From contig JASFAU010000005.1 in assembly GCA_039704465.1 (NCBI GenBank), positions 1,240,001-1,304,000 on the forward strand: 64,000 nucleotides of DNA, given 5' to 3'. Origin of the DNA: Plasmodiophora brassicae. Taxonomy: Eukaryota; Endomyxa; Phytomyxea; Plasmodiophorida; Plasmodiophoridae. The notes under the pieces were generated by a model, which did no database searches, had not been told where the DNA came from, and saw nothing but the letters and a program-made list of their open reading frames with translations. Shown here one piece after another: positions 45,801 to 56,530 of this stretch (position 1 is its first letter; the number at the start of each line of letters is the position of its first letter). The position numbers and the translations under genes are program-made.

Positions 45801-47360
45801 TTGGTCGGTGCGTCCGACGTGCGCCTCAGCGGGGCCTCATCCAACGCTTGGTCACCGGACGGCCCTGTCGTCGCTACACTTACTGTCGGGTTCGCCGAGG
45901 CCGTCTACACAACGGGGGTCAGCGTCTACGAGAACACGGGAGGCGGGGCGGTGCAACGTATTGAGGCGCAACGACCTGATGGCCGATGGGCGACGATCTG
46001 GTCGGGCGCAGTACTGCCTGTTGGGTTAACCGCGATGCGCACCTGGCAACCACCCATCTGTCCGACCAACTTCCCCACCCAGACGCTGCGCCTGACGGTG
46101 AACGCCCTGAAGAGTAAGGGCTCGCACGGTATCGATGCGATTCAATTGGTCGGCGCACCGTACCTGAATGGCACCGCCGAGATCATCATCGCCAACACCA
46201 ACCTGACCATCGCGTATCGCTCGCCGTCACTGTCGTCGATTGGTGCATCACCCGGGTACCAGCTGGTGGACAGCATCAGCTACGAAATTGTGTCTTGCCC
46301 AGCGGGACTGGCTTTGATGACGTCGGGGACCCAGCAGTTATCAGTGACTTTGGGAACAAGCACGACCGCGCTTGCTGCGTTTACAGACGCCAGTTTGGCA
46401 TCTGTCATCGTTAGTATGGCGGTCTCGATCCTAGGCACCGTCGTCTGCATCGCATCCGCTGTTGTTATCTACATGTGGAAGGAGCAGCCGATCGTCAAGG
46501 CAGGTTCGGTCTACTTCCAGTTCGTTATGCTGTTCGGCATGTTCTGCGGGTTTCTGCTTCTGTTCCTGTCGGCCCTCTTCGAATGGAACCGTGCCTTATT
46601 GCCCGGGTTCTGTTCTGTTCGCCCGTTCCTGCTCTCTGTGTCTTTCGTTATGATAACTGGATCTATCATTGTGAAGACCGGGCGCATCCTGTACATTTTC
46701 ATCTATGTCGATGGTAAGAGAGTGACCAAGGTGTTGAACTGGCAATTGTCAGCCTTGTTGGCCGTCATGTTCGCCATTGACGTGGCTATCGACCTGACCT
46801 GGCAGCTTGTCGATCCTCTCCAAACAACGATCGTCATCGACAGTACCGGCAGGGAGTACCACATGTGTTCGGGAGCGAACGCCCTGTCTGGGTTCTTCTA
46901 CACGACCAGCGTCATCTACAAAAGCATTCTCATTGCCATCAGCATGCTGTTTGCCCTCAAGGTCCGCAACGCTCCATCCGTGTTTAACGAAGCCAAAGCC
47001 CTGTCCTTCATGGCGTACGCCATCTCAACGCAATGCCTTATCTTCCTGGTCCTCAGCAGCCTGATCGCCGATAACGCGTCTGCTTTGCTGTTCGTCACAT
47101 GTTTCAACATGGGCATTGCCCTGTTCTCAACCTGGACGATCCTAATCGGGTACAAATTCTATGTCGTCAAGTACTTGCCCGAAGAGAACATCGTGAAAAT
47201 CATCAGAACCGAAAACCGCAACAGCAACTTCGCTACGTTCAGAGCCCGCGACGCCCAGAAGAAGGAAGACCAGCTCACCCAAGGCACCAAGTCGTCCTTT
47301 GACGAAACGGCAACCGCCGTCAACAAGAACCACTCCTTGGCGTCCGGTGCGGCTCTCTGA
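42819..47360 (+). CDS. LamG-domain class C GPCR-like receptor
   Basis: About 1513 residues in one uninterrupted exon, the longest open frame in the window. Start MVHAGRAPMVLVNFAVGVIVAG gives a signal peptide; an ATG at 42843 is an alternative. A first LamG/concanavalin-like domain is at about residues 45-220 (GTWHHLAFTR, FIDGVLQ, LDDIRIYKRAV) and a second at about 415-630 (YNGWAHYAFV, YINGQMV, YDDLRLWNRSL). A Cys-rich ephrin-receptor-like stretch is at about 810-890 (CQACPVGTYAP, CMPCPVSMFQP, CEPC). Seven TM helices at about 1190-1450 resemble the GABA-B-like class C set (VVIYMWKEQPIVKAGSVYFQ, FILIGYKFYVVKYLPEENI-type end). Ligand unknown. Lack of introns is unlike its neighbours. Confidence 0.85.
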   Translation: MVHAGRAPMVLVNFAVGVIVAGHVVAATESFIPASGRAMRFSADPARKTFLQVAMMCATSNGANPLASQSMTIAAWVHVPALTSSEMTVTGFALHNGPLLQLDRLGNFKVQGVESLDFARQCEFDHVSGWNLADGTWHHLAFTRTPDLQYFFIDGVLQRKCGNYSKPYAPLPFGTTLNVGQFDTTPGSANDQTMAGDLDDIRIYKRAVTDPAEVATMMWTPPSADDIPNHLILYLTFDEAQGPPTNYGLAGGPTSVSVGGGLLVRSPTRVPSTAPFPTNTTSSSLIIEARQDSSSGRADPITTSILSTRNRTASIIGRNATLTITGVNLPSGVGTITINNVPITSPGQTIQAISSDMSLTFAQALGHTGTPIASIDVILSVRSPGFTLTQHATIVINVRLNTRPVAGSAGSATWLDGIQQYFISPSLAWPRIQPSNGLSAITVEFWAYLDASCAGDTAFFSLNGNGEQNQPWPMEFGANRRWGRWHVQMPDGNNNINWNIGSDNLVTPATPFYNGWAHYAFVADHVQGTQAAIYINGQMVANMTRDHDGFQNVASPGGYNHITVGTWTFWSEVYNKGIYDDLRLWNRSLSGEEIRHRMWQQLQGDEPDLYAYWTFDDNSGGVVRDLTRRGHDLIAGGCVPCEPRFYCQPDFVTWATEPVPPLDSSACIPSAKSTSSPAFLTRTCFGGTHCFLGNEDPVTRPGQIISSAPIGGVVFSPVGLTGHSIGVILNGTDPDGDPVAFAVTSFSSHGVVQYWNGSTWHTITSSPATLPTAKLQVLTNQGDGGMPFTTITYVVSDTYSASTPLTVNVNVMCTEGTYLNQTARQCQACPVGTYAPLPSFNTSCMPCPVSMFQPKTGAVSCEPCVPGRTFTAQPGAAQCAPCNGTLSLHDSRLPLSTTLCRASYQIPNPVATTGGSISYIEFAPLLIDMTPSDARVIIRSMPQYGTLHQVAEDGISVADDDVGQYQYAPIGIMPQWVDHVVDVTSSAAGYPAGALVGASDVRLSGASSNAWSPDGPVVATLTVGFAEAVYTTGVSVYENTGGGAVQRIEAQRPDGRWATIWSGAVLPVGLTAMRTWQPPICPTNFPTQTLRLTVNALKSKGSHGIDAIQLVGAPYLNGTAEIIIANTNLTIAYRSPSLSSIGASPGYQLVDSISYEIVSCPAGLALMTSGTQQLSVTLGTSTTALAAFTDASLASVIVSMAVSILGTVVCIASAVVIYMWKEQPIVKAGSVYFQFVMLFGMFCGFLLLFLSALFEWNRALLPGFCSVRPFLLSVSFVMITGSIIVKTGRILYIFIYVDGKRVTKVLNWQLSALLAVMFAIDVAIDLTWQLVDPLQTTIVIDSTGREYHMCSGANALSGFFYTTSVIYKSILIAISMLFALKVRNAPSVFNEAKALSFMAYAISTQCLIFLVLSSLIADNASALLFVTCFNMGIALFSTWTILIGYKFYVVKYLPEENIVKIIRTENRNSNFATFRARDAQKKEDQLTQGTKSSFDETATAVNKNHSLASGAAL

Positions 47361-47968
47361 TGATGAACGGTTGCGCTCAGGTTGAACAAACTTGACAAAA
47401 TTGCCTTCTTTAGAGCACTTCCGATGACCGTTGTTTGAGCTGGTGTAATCGATGTCAGAGCTGTAGCCGACGGGATCAGACTAAGCGGAATAGGCTCTCC
47501 GCGACCCCAGCAGTGACCATCACGACCTGGTCGGTTTGTTGGAGTGCCCCCGGTCCATCCTCATGCAGAGCCCTTGTGCAGGTATTTACCGGGACTCGCT
47601 CATTCATTGGCAGGTTGGCCATGAATATGTCGAGCCACGGGCGCAACTGAATCAACATTCAATTTCCACCTAATCGCGCCGTAGCTTGACATTCCCTGTC
47701 CAGCATCATTCGCGTCCGCCCGTATGCGTGCGTTGCCACACAATAGCAACAGATCATTGTAACTGCGTTCCAACAGCTGGTCGTGTCAGTGCCTATAGGG
47801 ATCATCTGGCCGCTCGGGTCCGTGTCGTTGGTTAACCCATGAACCAAATTTGCTTGCATTGGCGTGCCCTCGGAAGACAGCCCGGCTATCGACCTCATTG
47901 CACATCCTGTTCGACGGGAGGCTACTGCGTTACCACGACGACGGCGGTCCGCGCCTCGCGACCGACGA
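47361..47968. other. no gene recognised
   Basis: 3' flank of the GPCR gene. Short frames on both strands without motifs. Confidence 0.35.
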
Positions 47969-48475
47969 GTGTTGAGCTTCTCCTTGAGCTACAACGGCCG
48001 TGCTCTGGATAGCGCCTTCCGGATTGCAATGTTCAAGTCGCGCTCGCCAGGACGCAGGACGACACATGTGGACACTGTTCCAAAGACGTTCGCTGGCAAA
48101 CGGGCGACTGCGCGTAGTTCGACGTAATGCGAGTGAATTTCAGGCATGATGAACGCGCCGTATCGAGTAAACCCTTCAAGACATGTTAAGTAGAAGCCAG
48201 GCGCGCCTACAGGTACCTGCAGGTGCATAGTGAGCCGATAGAAGGTCATTGAACGCTCGTGGTCAGATTGGCTTCGTTCGGTTCCTGGAGAAACGCATCG
48301 ATTCAAAGTCGTCGCTGTCGCGCGTCTTGCAAGACGACTGTTGCACCGTATTCATCCTGTTATTCATTATCCTTATCGCGGAAGATTCAGCCTACGTGAA
48401 GAATTCGGTTATGGTTTCGGCCATCGCCGCTGCAGGCCCCTACACGTTCCTGTTTTCATTGTACGCTAGCTAGAA
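47969..48475 (+). pseudogene. scrambled fragments of the PA-like/7TM family
   Basis: Two pieces in reversed order relative to the intact genes. At 47969-48127 is the C-terminal block (SYNGRALDSAFRIAMFK plus tail). At about 48265-48475 is the TM3-TM5 block (FLEKRIDSKSSLSRVL, then two hydrophobic helices). The order shows a rearranged remnant of a fourth copy, about 7 kb from the tandem array. Confidence 0.7.
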
Positions 48476-48900
48476 CACGGTCGTCAGCGATGTGGAGTGA
48501 TACGCGGGCGTGTCTCAGGCATATACGCGTTTCTTGCTCGTCTGTACTCGTTTGGTACTGTGAATGTTTGTCGATGATGGCGATCTGCATAAGGTCTCCG
48601 ATTTTCGCCGTACCCACGTCATTTCGTGGACAACCCATTGGGATGGACGGTATGCTTCTTGTCGACTTACTGCTGGCGTGCACTCCATAACGCCTCCCGA
48701 GTGAAAATGAACACACCCTCGTTACCACGGCAGGCAAGTCAGCCGCACATGCAGGTTCGTCGAGCCCCGTAACTAAAGGCGTCAATTCACAGGCTACTCC
48801 AATTAAGTAATGATCTCAGTTCAGAACCGTTGCCTTGTCTGTTAAGTACGTAACGACGGATCATATGGGTTTCTTATGCGACAGTGGGAAAGTACTGGGA
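48476..48900. other. no gene recognised
   Basis: Spacer between the receptor fragment and the minus-strand membrane protein; only short frames. Confidence 0.35.
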
Positions 48901-49670
48901 TCACCAGAAGAAGCGAAGAGAGAAGAACAAGAATCCCCAGCAGCATATGCCCGCGATCAAGAGCACCTTGCCGAACATGAACCCGACATCCTGGATGATG
49001 CCTTTGGCGGAACGCAGGATCGCCAAGTACGCCCCAGCGAACACGGTCAGCAGCGGCGGCACGATCGAATTCGTTTTCAGGAGTTCGCGGCGACGCTTCA
49101 CGCGCGCGTCTCTTTCCGACTGCGCCTGTTCAGTTGCTCCCGCCGATTCAACGTCTGTTACTGGACGGGCACAGGCACTCAGTATGGGTCGGATACGTCG
49201 AACGACACACAGGAAGCCAAACCTTTCACGTCATCCACAAAACGAAGGATGTACGCATTGTAGAACAGGGACGTGAACGACAGCAACGCAAGCAGTAGGC
49301 CACACGTGCCGCAAATCAGCCCATATATCATCAGTTCCAAATCCATACATCGCTGCGCTGAATCCATTATCCATAGGCCCGTGCTGAAGAAGACGCCGAC
49401 GGCGACCACAATGCAGGCGCGTCGCATGCCCAGTTCCTGCAAGGGCACAATCGTGTCAGCTCGGCGGCCATCGTCTGCAGCAACCACCGTACATGTATGG
49501 CCGCCCCGAACAGCTGGGACCCAGCTTGCGCTGCCAGCGTACCTTCGTGCATCGTTCACCAGCCGCTCACCCAGCAATCGCGTCAGGAGGTGTGTCCAAT
49601 CGACAGCAACCGGCGTCCTATTTCTGGCGACTTCCCGAGCTCGGTCGATCCGAGCCGAGACCCTGGTCAA
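48901..49670 (-). CDS. four-TM protein, possibly TMEM50/Vps68-like
   Basis: Two exons joined over a GT-AG intron of about 62 bp (about 49154-49215): hydrophobic segments CIVVAVGVFFSTGLWIM, LMIYGLICGTCGLLLALLSF, then across the junction a charged loop (VTDVESAG, KRRRELL) and VPPLLTVFAGAYLAILR and VLLIAGICCWGFLFFSLRFFW to the end. The GVxFFTGxWI pattern near the first helix recalls the TMEM50/UPF0220 family of small ER/endosome proteins, but the family's C-terminal motif is absent. The start is uncertain: the first 75 residues of the frame look non-conserved, so an upstream exon or a later Met is possible. Confidence 0.45.
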
Positions 49671-49940
49671 CGGTCCAGTACGTCGTCAAGGACGCTTCGC
49701 TTCCGACACTCCAACGCTTATCACGTTGCGCAGTAGCGCTGAAGCAGGCAGACGCCTACATAGGTCCTGTCCTGATGTGGTGAGGCGCCCGCAGTGCAAC
49801 GGGCGTTTCGCTGATCAGTGATCGGCAACAAACTTGAGGGCGAAAAACGGCAGGTCGTCCTCGGCGTGGGCGCCACGGGTCGATGCGGTTTTATAACTGC
49901 GCGTGGCACACACCCACCCACACGCACCCACCCACCGACC

Positions 49941-51095
49941 ATGGCGAGCGGCGTCCTGGATTGGCTACGATGGTCGATGACGCAGGACGCATGGGTCTAC
50001 GCCAAGGCGCCGATGTCGTGGTACCCGTCCGGGGCGCCGAGGTCCATGCACCCGACGATCGACGACCTGGCCTGGGCGATCCCCTGCGCCATCGTCTTGT
50101 CCGTGTTGCGTGCGGCCGCCACCAGGTGTGCCGTGCCGTGTGCGGGACAGCACTGCTGCGTGATGATGTTTGACACGCGCGTTTGCGACAGGTTGATCTA
50201 TAAGCCGGCAGCCATTCATTTCCTGTCGGCGCGGAACAAGAGCGAGCCGGTGGCCGTCAAGAAGTTTACCGAGTCGGCGTTCAAGTGTACGGCGTACATT
50301 GTCCTGAGCGCCCAGGGCCTGACCATTCAGTTCCGCGAGAAATGGTTGCTGGACACGAGCGAGTACTGGAGAGGTTGGCCTCAGGTGCTCGTCCCGGGTA
50401 TGCGATTGTACTACATAACGGAACTGTCATTGTGTAAGCGTGCTTGCTGGATTCGCACTGCTGCTGAACCGTCGCTGACTGTTCGTAGACCTTCATCTAC
50501 TCATCGCACAGTTCTTCGACACGCGACGGAAGGACTTCGTCGAAATGTTCATCCATCACATCGTAACGATTCCATTAATCGTCGCCTCGTACTGCGTCAA
50601 CTTCGAACGCATTGGCGGGACGATCATGATCGTGCATGATCTCAGTAAGGGTGCGCTACGGTCAGCTGTCTCCGCGTCCTGACAGCTGCTGGCAGGTGAT
50701 GTGTTCCTCGAAGCCGCTAAACTGGCAAACTACGCGAACGCGCGCATGCTGTGCGACTCGTTGTTTGTGGCCTTTGCCATCGTGTTCTTCTGTACGCGTC
50801 TCGTTATCCTGCCGTGGAAGGTTGGTTCGCCGAAGGCGCGCTCGCCACGTATTGCTCATTCGACCCGCAGATCATGTACACGATCATGATCGAATCCCTG
50901 GACTACGTCATCTCTCCCATCGGATGGCCGTTCCACTCCGGGTTCATGGCCGTGCTCATCGTCCTCCACGTGTTCTGGTTCCAAATCATCCTGCGCATGG
51001 TGTTCAAGTTTCTTCGGGCGGGCAGCGTCGAGGGAGACGACCGCAGCGACGACGAAGACGAGGAATGCACCACAGAGCAGAAGAAGTCCAAGTGA
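49941..51095 (+). CDS. ceramide synthase (TLC/Lag1 domain)
   Basis: ER membrane enzyme that N-acylates sphingoid bases. Starts [13 protein letters not shown]. The TLC domain shows [13 protein letters not shown], the Lag1 motif [19 protein letters not shown] (about 50520-50580) with its two catalytic His, then VHDLS joined to a block with [14 protein letters not shown], which is the ceramide-synthase pattern (HD...D..LE.AK..NY). Last TM region [21 protein letters not shown] and an acidic tail ([10 protein letters not shown]), as in yeast and plant enzymes. Introns lie at about 50435-50490, 50645-50700 and 50820. No Hox-like domain. Confidence 0.88.
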
Positions 51096-51396
51096 AGCGA
51101 TGCTCTTATATAGGTCGACTTTCCCGCGGTCTGTAGTGTCCCCGAATACAGTGTCGGCTTGTCGGTGATCCCGTCCATGCACTGCGACCGAGAGAAGGTG
51201 TTGTCCTCATCCTGCTTCGGTGGGTCGTTTTTGCGCGGCGTGAAATTTGCGCCGAAGTTCTTGAAATCGTCGTCGACGATTTCAACGCCCGGCATTATCC
51301 AGAAGACCCGCCAGCGCAATTTCGCGTTCCAGAACAGACCGGGTCGAGGTGGTGGTCGCGCGCCATTTCTAGTCGTGGACGTGCAACGGCAATCTG

Positions 51397-52523
51397 ATGG
51401 CCGATGTGACGGCCGGCCAGGCACCGCCGCCGCTGGCCAACATCGCTGCGGACCGCCTGCAGGAAGCGGAATCGGGACCTCGGATACCAATTGTGTACGG
51501 GTCCTGCACTCGTCAAGGTACAGACAGGATCCGCTTTGCGTGCAAATCCCATCATCTAAACGCAGTGTAGGTCTGGACCATGAAAACGAGGACAGAATAT
51601 GCATTTCTGACCACGATGACTTTATGTTCTTCCTTGTTTCGGTGCGTTCGTCCTGAAACCTCGGATCATACATGTTTGATGGATTCGCATGTCAGGACGG
51701 GCATGACGGCCCTGAAGCAGCATCGTTCGCCGAGCAACACCTCAACTGGAACACCAAACGGGCGCTGGATGGATCGGCGCAACAAGATGCTAACGATGAC
51801 GTTGTCACCCTTGATCATGCTCTCCGGGAAGGGGTTTTAAGTACCGACAGCCAGGTGATCATTCAGCTGCCGTTTAACTGCTGTCCGTTTACATGGCCTA
51901 ATCGGTGGGCAGTTCTGTCAGAAGGCTCGAAGAAACGGGTGGACTGCGGGTGCCTGTGTTGCTGCTTGTGCTGTCAGAGGTCACCATTTCGCCGCTGCGT
52001 CTGCAGGCGACTGTGCTGTTGTCTATCATGACGAGCATGGCGAGTTCGGGTTGCTTTGTCATCGTCACGTAGCGACTGATGCCGCAGAAGCGGCGAGAAT
52101 CCGCGCTTGTGGCGGATTCATAAGGGACGGTCGCATCCTGGGCATTTTAGCACCGTCCAGAGGCATTGGCGATACCGACGTTCGTGACAATTGCCCCGGG
52201 GCGACCATTCCTGATCCCCATGTCCAATCCCGAATCCTTCCACGGAAGTTCGTGGAGAACGGCCCGCCTGTGTTCGCTGTCATCGGATCTGACGGCGTCT
52301 TCGATTCGCTACCGCTCGACGTTATTGTGTTATCGACCAAGAGGTAAACCTTTGCGGTACTCCTGCGTGGTCGCTGGCTGTTGACAAACGTTTCTGCAGG
52401 GTTCTTCTGCTGAACAGGCAAAATCCGAACCGGGCGGAGATCGCTGCGAAGAGGATCGTCAAGCAATGCATTCCTCATACAAGGGACGATATTTCCGTTG
52501 TGGTCGTATGTTTCGGCCCATGA
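51397..52523 (+). CDS. PP2C-family protein phosphatase
   Basis: Metal-dependent Ser/Thr phosphatase. Exons begin 51397-51517, 51571-51635 and 51696 onwards, with introns of 53 and 60 bp; a 58-bp intron before FCQKARRNGW and one near the end (about 52347-52399) follow. Motifs: CTRQGLDHENEDR (first exon junction), metal-site DGHDG (usually DGHGG/DGHAG), NGWTAGACVA, SAGDCAVV (usually GDSR), IRACGGFI, LAPSRGIGD, GSDGVFDSL and the C-terminal RDDISVVVV (usually DNI). The acidic metal ligands are kept. Starts 300 bp after the ceramide synthase stop on the same strand. Confidence 0.88.
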
Positions 52524-53311
52524 CGCGTTACCAAGCCCAGAGATGGCGTTTTTTCAGCAAGGCATAATGGAGATATACTGTGCAATATATTAATAAGAAA
52601 GCAGTCGAATTGCACATGGCGTTCCAGTAGCCGCTCAAAGAGGACCTACCTGTCATCGGACCCAGCAGTGAAAACAGTGATCATGGGTATCATCATCTCA
52701 ACGGTTGGCCAGCGCGCTCCTGCAACGTTTAACGCAGCACTGAAACCGACATGTCGTATGCTTGTAATGTATCCATTGCACGTCTGGTGAGACCCGACGC
52801 AAGCACAACGCCAAGGAAGATGAACATGGACAGGGCAGTATGGGGCCATGCACGATGGCACGAGCGCGGTGTTTTGGGGTTGCCTGAACGCAGCCGTCGT
52901 TGACTCGTTGTGCTGGCCTGGGTCTATTTCGCGCCCCGGTCTTCAGAATGTTCCGGAACACGACGCGGTCGCGCAACCGGCTATATTTGAGCACGCAACT
53001 GCCGCGAGCACAATGCGCCCGGTGACTATTCCTGGTCGGCTTGTAGCGCCGGTACAGGCCCAACAACCGTTTATCCACACCGGGCCAGCGGTCTGGTCGA
53101 AAACGCAACCGGAGGTCGTCGGTTGAGATAGTGGTCTGTGCGCGAGCCACCCGTCTGTTGCGTCGGCTATAGGCGCTGGCTCGGCCGGCGGCGAGGTGAC
53201 CGTGGCCCCCGAGAGCGGCCGATCACGGCATTTTTTGGGCGTCATGCAACTCACGCGATTTCTGCTGCGTGACTGACGTGGGTCAGGTCATTTGACACGG
53301 CGGACCTGGGG
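52524..53311. other. no gene recognised
   Basis: Spacer between PP2C and the trehalose gene. A minus-strand frame (52698-53150) and a short one from an ATG at about 52830 (MFIFLGVVLASGLTRRAMD) have no family match I can support. Confidence 0.35.
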
Positions 53312-56300
53312 ATGCCGGACGACCGGGAGGGTTTTGTCGACGACGACCCGCGGCTCATGTCCCTGGACCTGTCCAGCGATGACGGCGATGAGTTCGTGCG
53401 CAGCGAGCATCGCGAAAAGGTCCTACAGGAGCGTATCGTCGCGCTCCAGGCCCAGGTCACCGAGGAGCGCGACTTGCGCCGTCAAGCGCGGCGGCAGGTG
53501 GCCGCGAACCGCGTCGAATCGCCAACGAGCTTCCGTCTCCTGGTTGTCGCCAACCGTCTTCCCATGTCGCTGACGAAGGACGAATTCGGGCAGTGGTCGG
53601 CGACAATGAGCTCCGGCGGCCTCGTCTCTGCCCTGATGGGCGTCAAGAACATGGAAATGAAGTGGATCGGATGGCCTGGTGCCACGATCGACAACGACGC
53701 CGATCGGCAAGCCATCGTCACGCTGCTCGCCGAGAAGAACTGCAAACCCGTGTTCCTGTCGAAGAACCTAACCGACCTGTACTATTCTGGGTACGCCAAC
53801 AACGTCATCTGGCCGTTATTCCACTACATGCCGCCGCCGATCGACCACCTGAAGAACTCGAACTTGATGTTCGAGGCGTATGAGACCGTCAACCAGATGT
53901 TTGCCGACGAGGTCCTGTCTGAATACCGCCACGGCGACATCGTCTGGGTCCACGATTACCACCTCATGCTTCTGCCGGGCATACTGCGGACGGCGTCCCC
54001 CAAGATGCAGATCGGGTTCTTCCTGCACACGCCGTTCCCGTCGTCCGAGATCTACCGAATCCTGCCGCAGCGGGACGAGATCGTGCACAGCCTGCTGTCC
54101 AGCGACCTGATCGGCTTCCAGGTCTATGATTACTGCAGGTAATGTTATTGGGCAACTGCTGCGACGTCCGTCGCAGCCGCCTGATTCGTTCGCCAGGCAT
54201 TTCATGACGTCGTGTACGAGGGTTCTAGGTATGGACAACCCACCGAATGGCGGCCAGCTTGGCAAGGGGCTTGCAACGGTGGGCGCGTTTCCGATTGGCA
54301 TTGACCCGACGCGGTTTACGAGCGCTGTCGGCACGCCCCGCGTCATACAGTACATTGACGAGTTCAAGAAACAGTTCAACGGCCTCACTGTCATTGTTGG
54401 TATTGATCGGCTCGACCCGATCAAAGGCATTCTGCACAAAATCCACGCCATGGAACAGTTCTTCAGCGACAACCCGAACTGGTATGGTCGATGCGAGTTG
54501 CACGTCTCGCTCGATTCCTGACGGTGGTGTGCGCAGGGTCGGCAAAGTTGTCCTTGTTCAAATTGCTGTTCCTTCGCGTTGCGACGTACCTGAGTACCAG
54601 CGGCTCGCCAAGGAGACTCATGAGCACGTTGGGCGCGTCAATGGTCGCTTCGGATCGATCTCGCATGCGCCCATTCACTTCCTGGATCAGTCGATTGAAT
54701 TCGAGAAGATGTGTGCATTGTATGCACTGGCCGACGTCTGTCTGATCACCTCACTTCGGGACGGTATGAACCTGGTGTCCTTCGAGTACGTTGCCTGCCA
54801 GACAGCCATGCAAGGGGAAGGTGTCCTGCTCCTTAGTGAGTTCTGTGGCGCGTCCCAATCTTTAGGCATGTCTTCCCGTGTACTGTTTCTATTGGGCAAG
54901 TCTTAACATTTCAATGTCAGGAGCGGGCTCCATCCGCATTAATCCATGGGATGTCATTGAGACTTCAAAGGCAATCCTGTACGCCCTGGAGATGTCACCG
55001 GCCGAGAGAAAGGTGGGCCATTGTTTGGATTCGCTCGTACAGTGGCGTGTGCTGATTGTTACGTTCGCTCTGTCTAGGAGTACCATCGTTACGCTCTGAA
55101 CTACGTCCAGTCGCATTCCGCCCAGCATTGGGCGGATTCGTTTGTTTCAAAGCTTCGTCACTGTAAGAAGGACGTCGTTCAGGTGCCGGTTGTCCCTCGC
55201 CGTCTCGATATGGACGACGTCATTGAGGCGTTTCAGAAATCGTCAAAGTAACATCTGCATGCATTTGTGATGTACTTGTGTTTGACTGTACTCTTCTTAG
55301 CTGCCATCGAGTCCTGGTTCTCGGCCTCGTCGGAACTCTGATTCAGCGGCGCGCCAGGTAACACCCGAATGCCGCTTACCTCGCCCCACCTGGTTCCGAT
55401 ATCTGAACCGTTGCAGTGGCATGCCGTACGATCGTTTTCAAATGTTCGCGAAATGCTCTGCGGCTACCCTCAAGGCCCTCCAGAAGCTCAGCAATGACCC
55501 GCAGACAACCGTTGTTGTTCTGACGTCCCGGAACCGATCGCTATGCGATGCTGTCTTGGGCAACAACCCAGTTTGGGTCGGTGCCGAGAACGGTATATTC
55601 CTGAAGCGGGGCTCTGGTGCCGAATGGGAGAATCTGCAGGTACGTTTCGTTCGTTGATTGGTAGTAGTTTGTATTAAGCTGCGGTCAGGAAACCGTTGAT
55701 CTATCGTGGACGGACGAGGTGCTGAAAGTATTCAATTACTTTACCGAGCGTACCCCCAAATCCTTTGTCGAGAAGGAGTCGACGTTCATCTCGTGGCATT
55801 ACCGCGACTGCGATCGCGAATTCGGAGAGCTTCAAGCGCGCGATCTGCTGATGCATCTCGTAGCGGGACCTCTGGTCAACACGTCTACGGAAGTTGTCCA
55901 CAGCTCCAAGCTCATTCAGGTTCGACCGGCCGGTGTCTCGAAAGGTGCGTTTCCCCCGATCACGTGTACGCGTCCTATGCTGACGTTCCTGTTCAGGAAA
56001 CATGGCCGATCGAATTATTTCCCTGATCCAACAAGAACATCCAAACATCGGCTTCCTCGCTTGCCTTGGCGACTTCCTTAACCGCGACGAGGACCTATTC
56101 CAGCACATTGCTGGCAGCACGGTCTCTGCGCGGTCGCCCTTGATGCCTTGGCTGGTTTGCTGACGATGTATTCCCCAGTCCACCACCCCGCGACGATCGG
56201 CGTCGTCACTCTGCCTACCCAGATCCTGCTATATCGCGACGATCAACGTCGGCGCGAAGGCCGGCCACGCGATGAAGTACGTACGCAGCTCTGTCGAGGT

Positions 56301-56397
56301 CGAACAGATCCTCGGCAAACTCGCCGACACGATCCCGAATTCGTCGTCCGCGTCGTCGCTGTCGAACGGCAAGAACGAAAGGCGTGGCGTTCAGTGA
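53312..56397 (+). CDS. trehalose-6-phosphate synthase with degenerate phosphatase domain
   Basis: N-terminal coiled coil (about residues 27-65), then a GT20 synthase domain that makes trehalose-6-phosphate from UDP-glucose and glucose-6-phosphate: LVVANRLP, WIGWPG, VHDYHLMLLPGIL, GFFLHTPFPSSEI, GIDRLDPIKG (usually LDYxKG), TSLRDGMNLVSFEYV. Introns follow at 54140-54198, about 54481-54538 and others. The C-terminal HAD phosphatase domain is present but altered: motif I reads GLVGTL where DYDGTL is usual, SGR is TSR, and GDDxSDEDMF is GDFLNRDEDLF. The end is at 56395 (TINVGAKAGHAM block). So the synthase half looks active and the phosphatase half looks dead, as in regulatory TPS proteins. Confidence 0.88.
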
Positions 56398-56530
56398 TTC
56401 CATAAACAGGCAGCCAGTTTTATCGTAATGCCAGGGGGGCGGCGGCACGATTGACCATTGAACTGCTACGCGACCGGTCCGTCGTCGACGGTCGAGACTG
56501 AAAACTGCGGCGCTGTCGATCGAAACGCCA

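Noticed and set aside
51571..51720. DGHDG in PP2C as a sign of an inactive phosphatase
   Set aside because: The changed position is variable in the family and the metal-binding Asp residues remain, so activity is not excluded.
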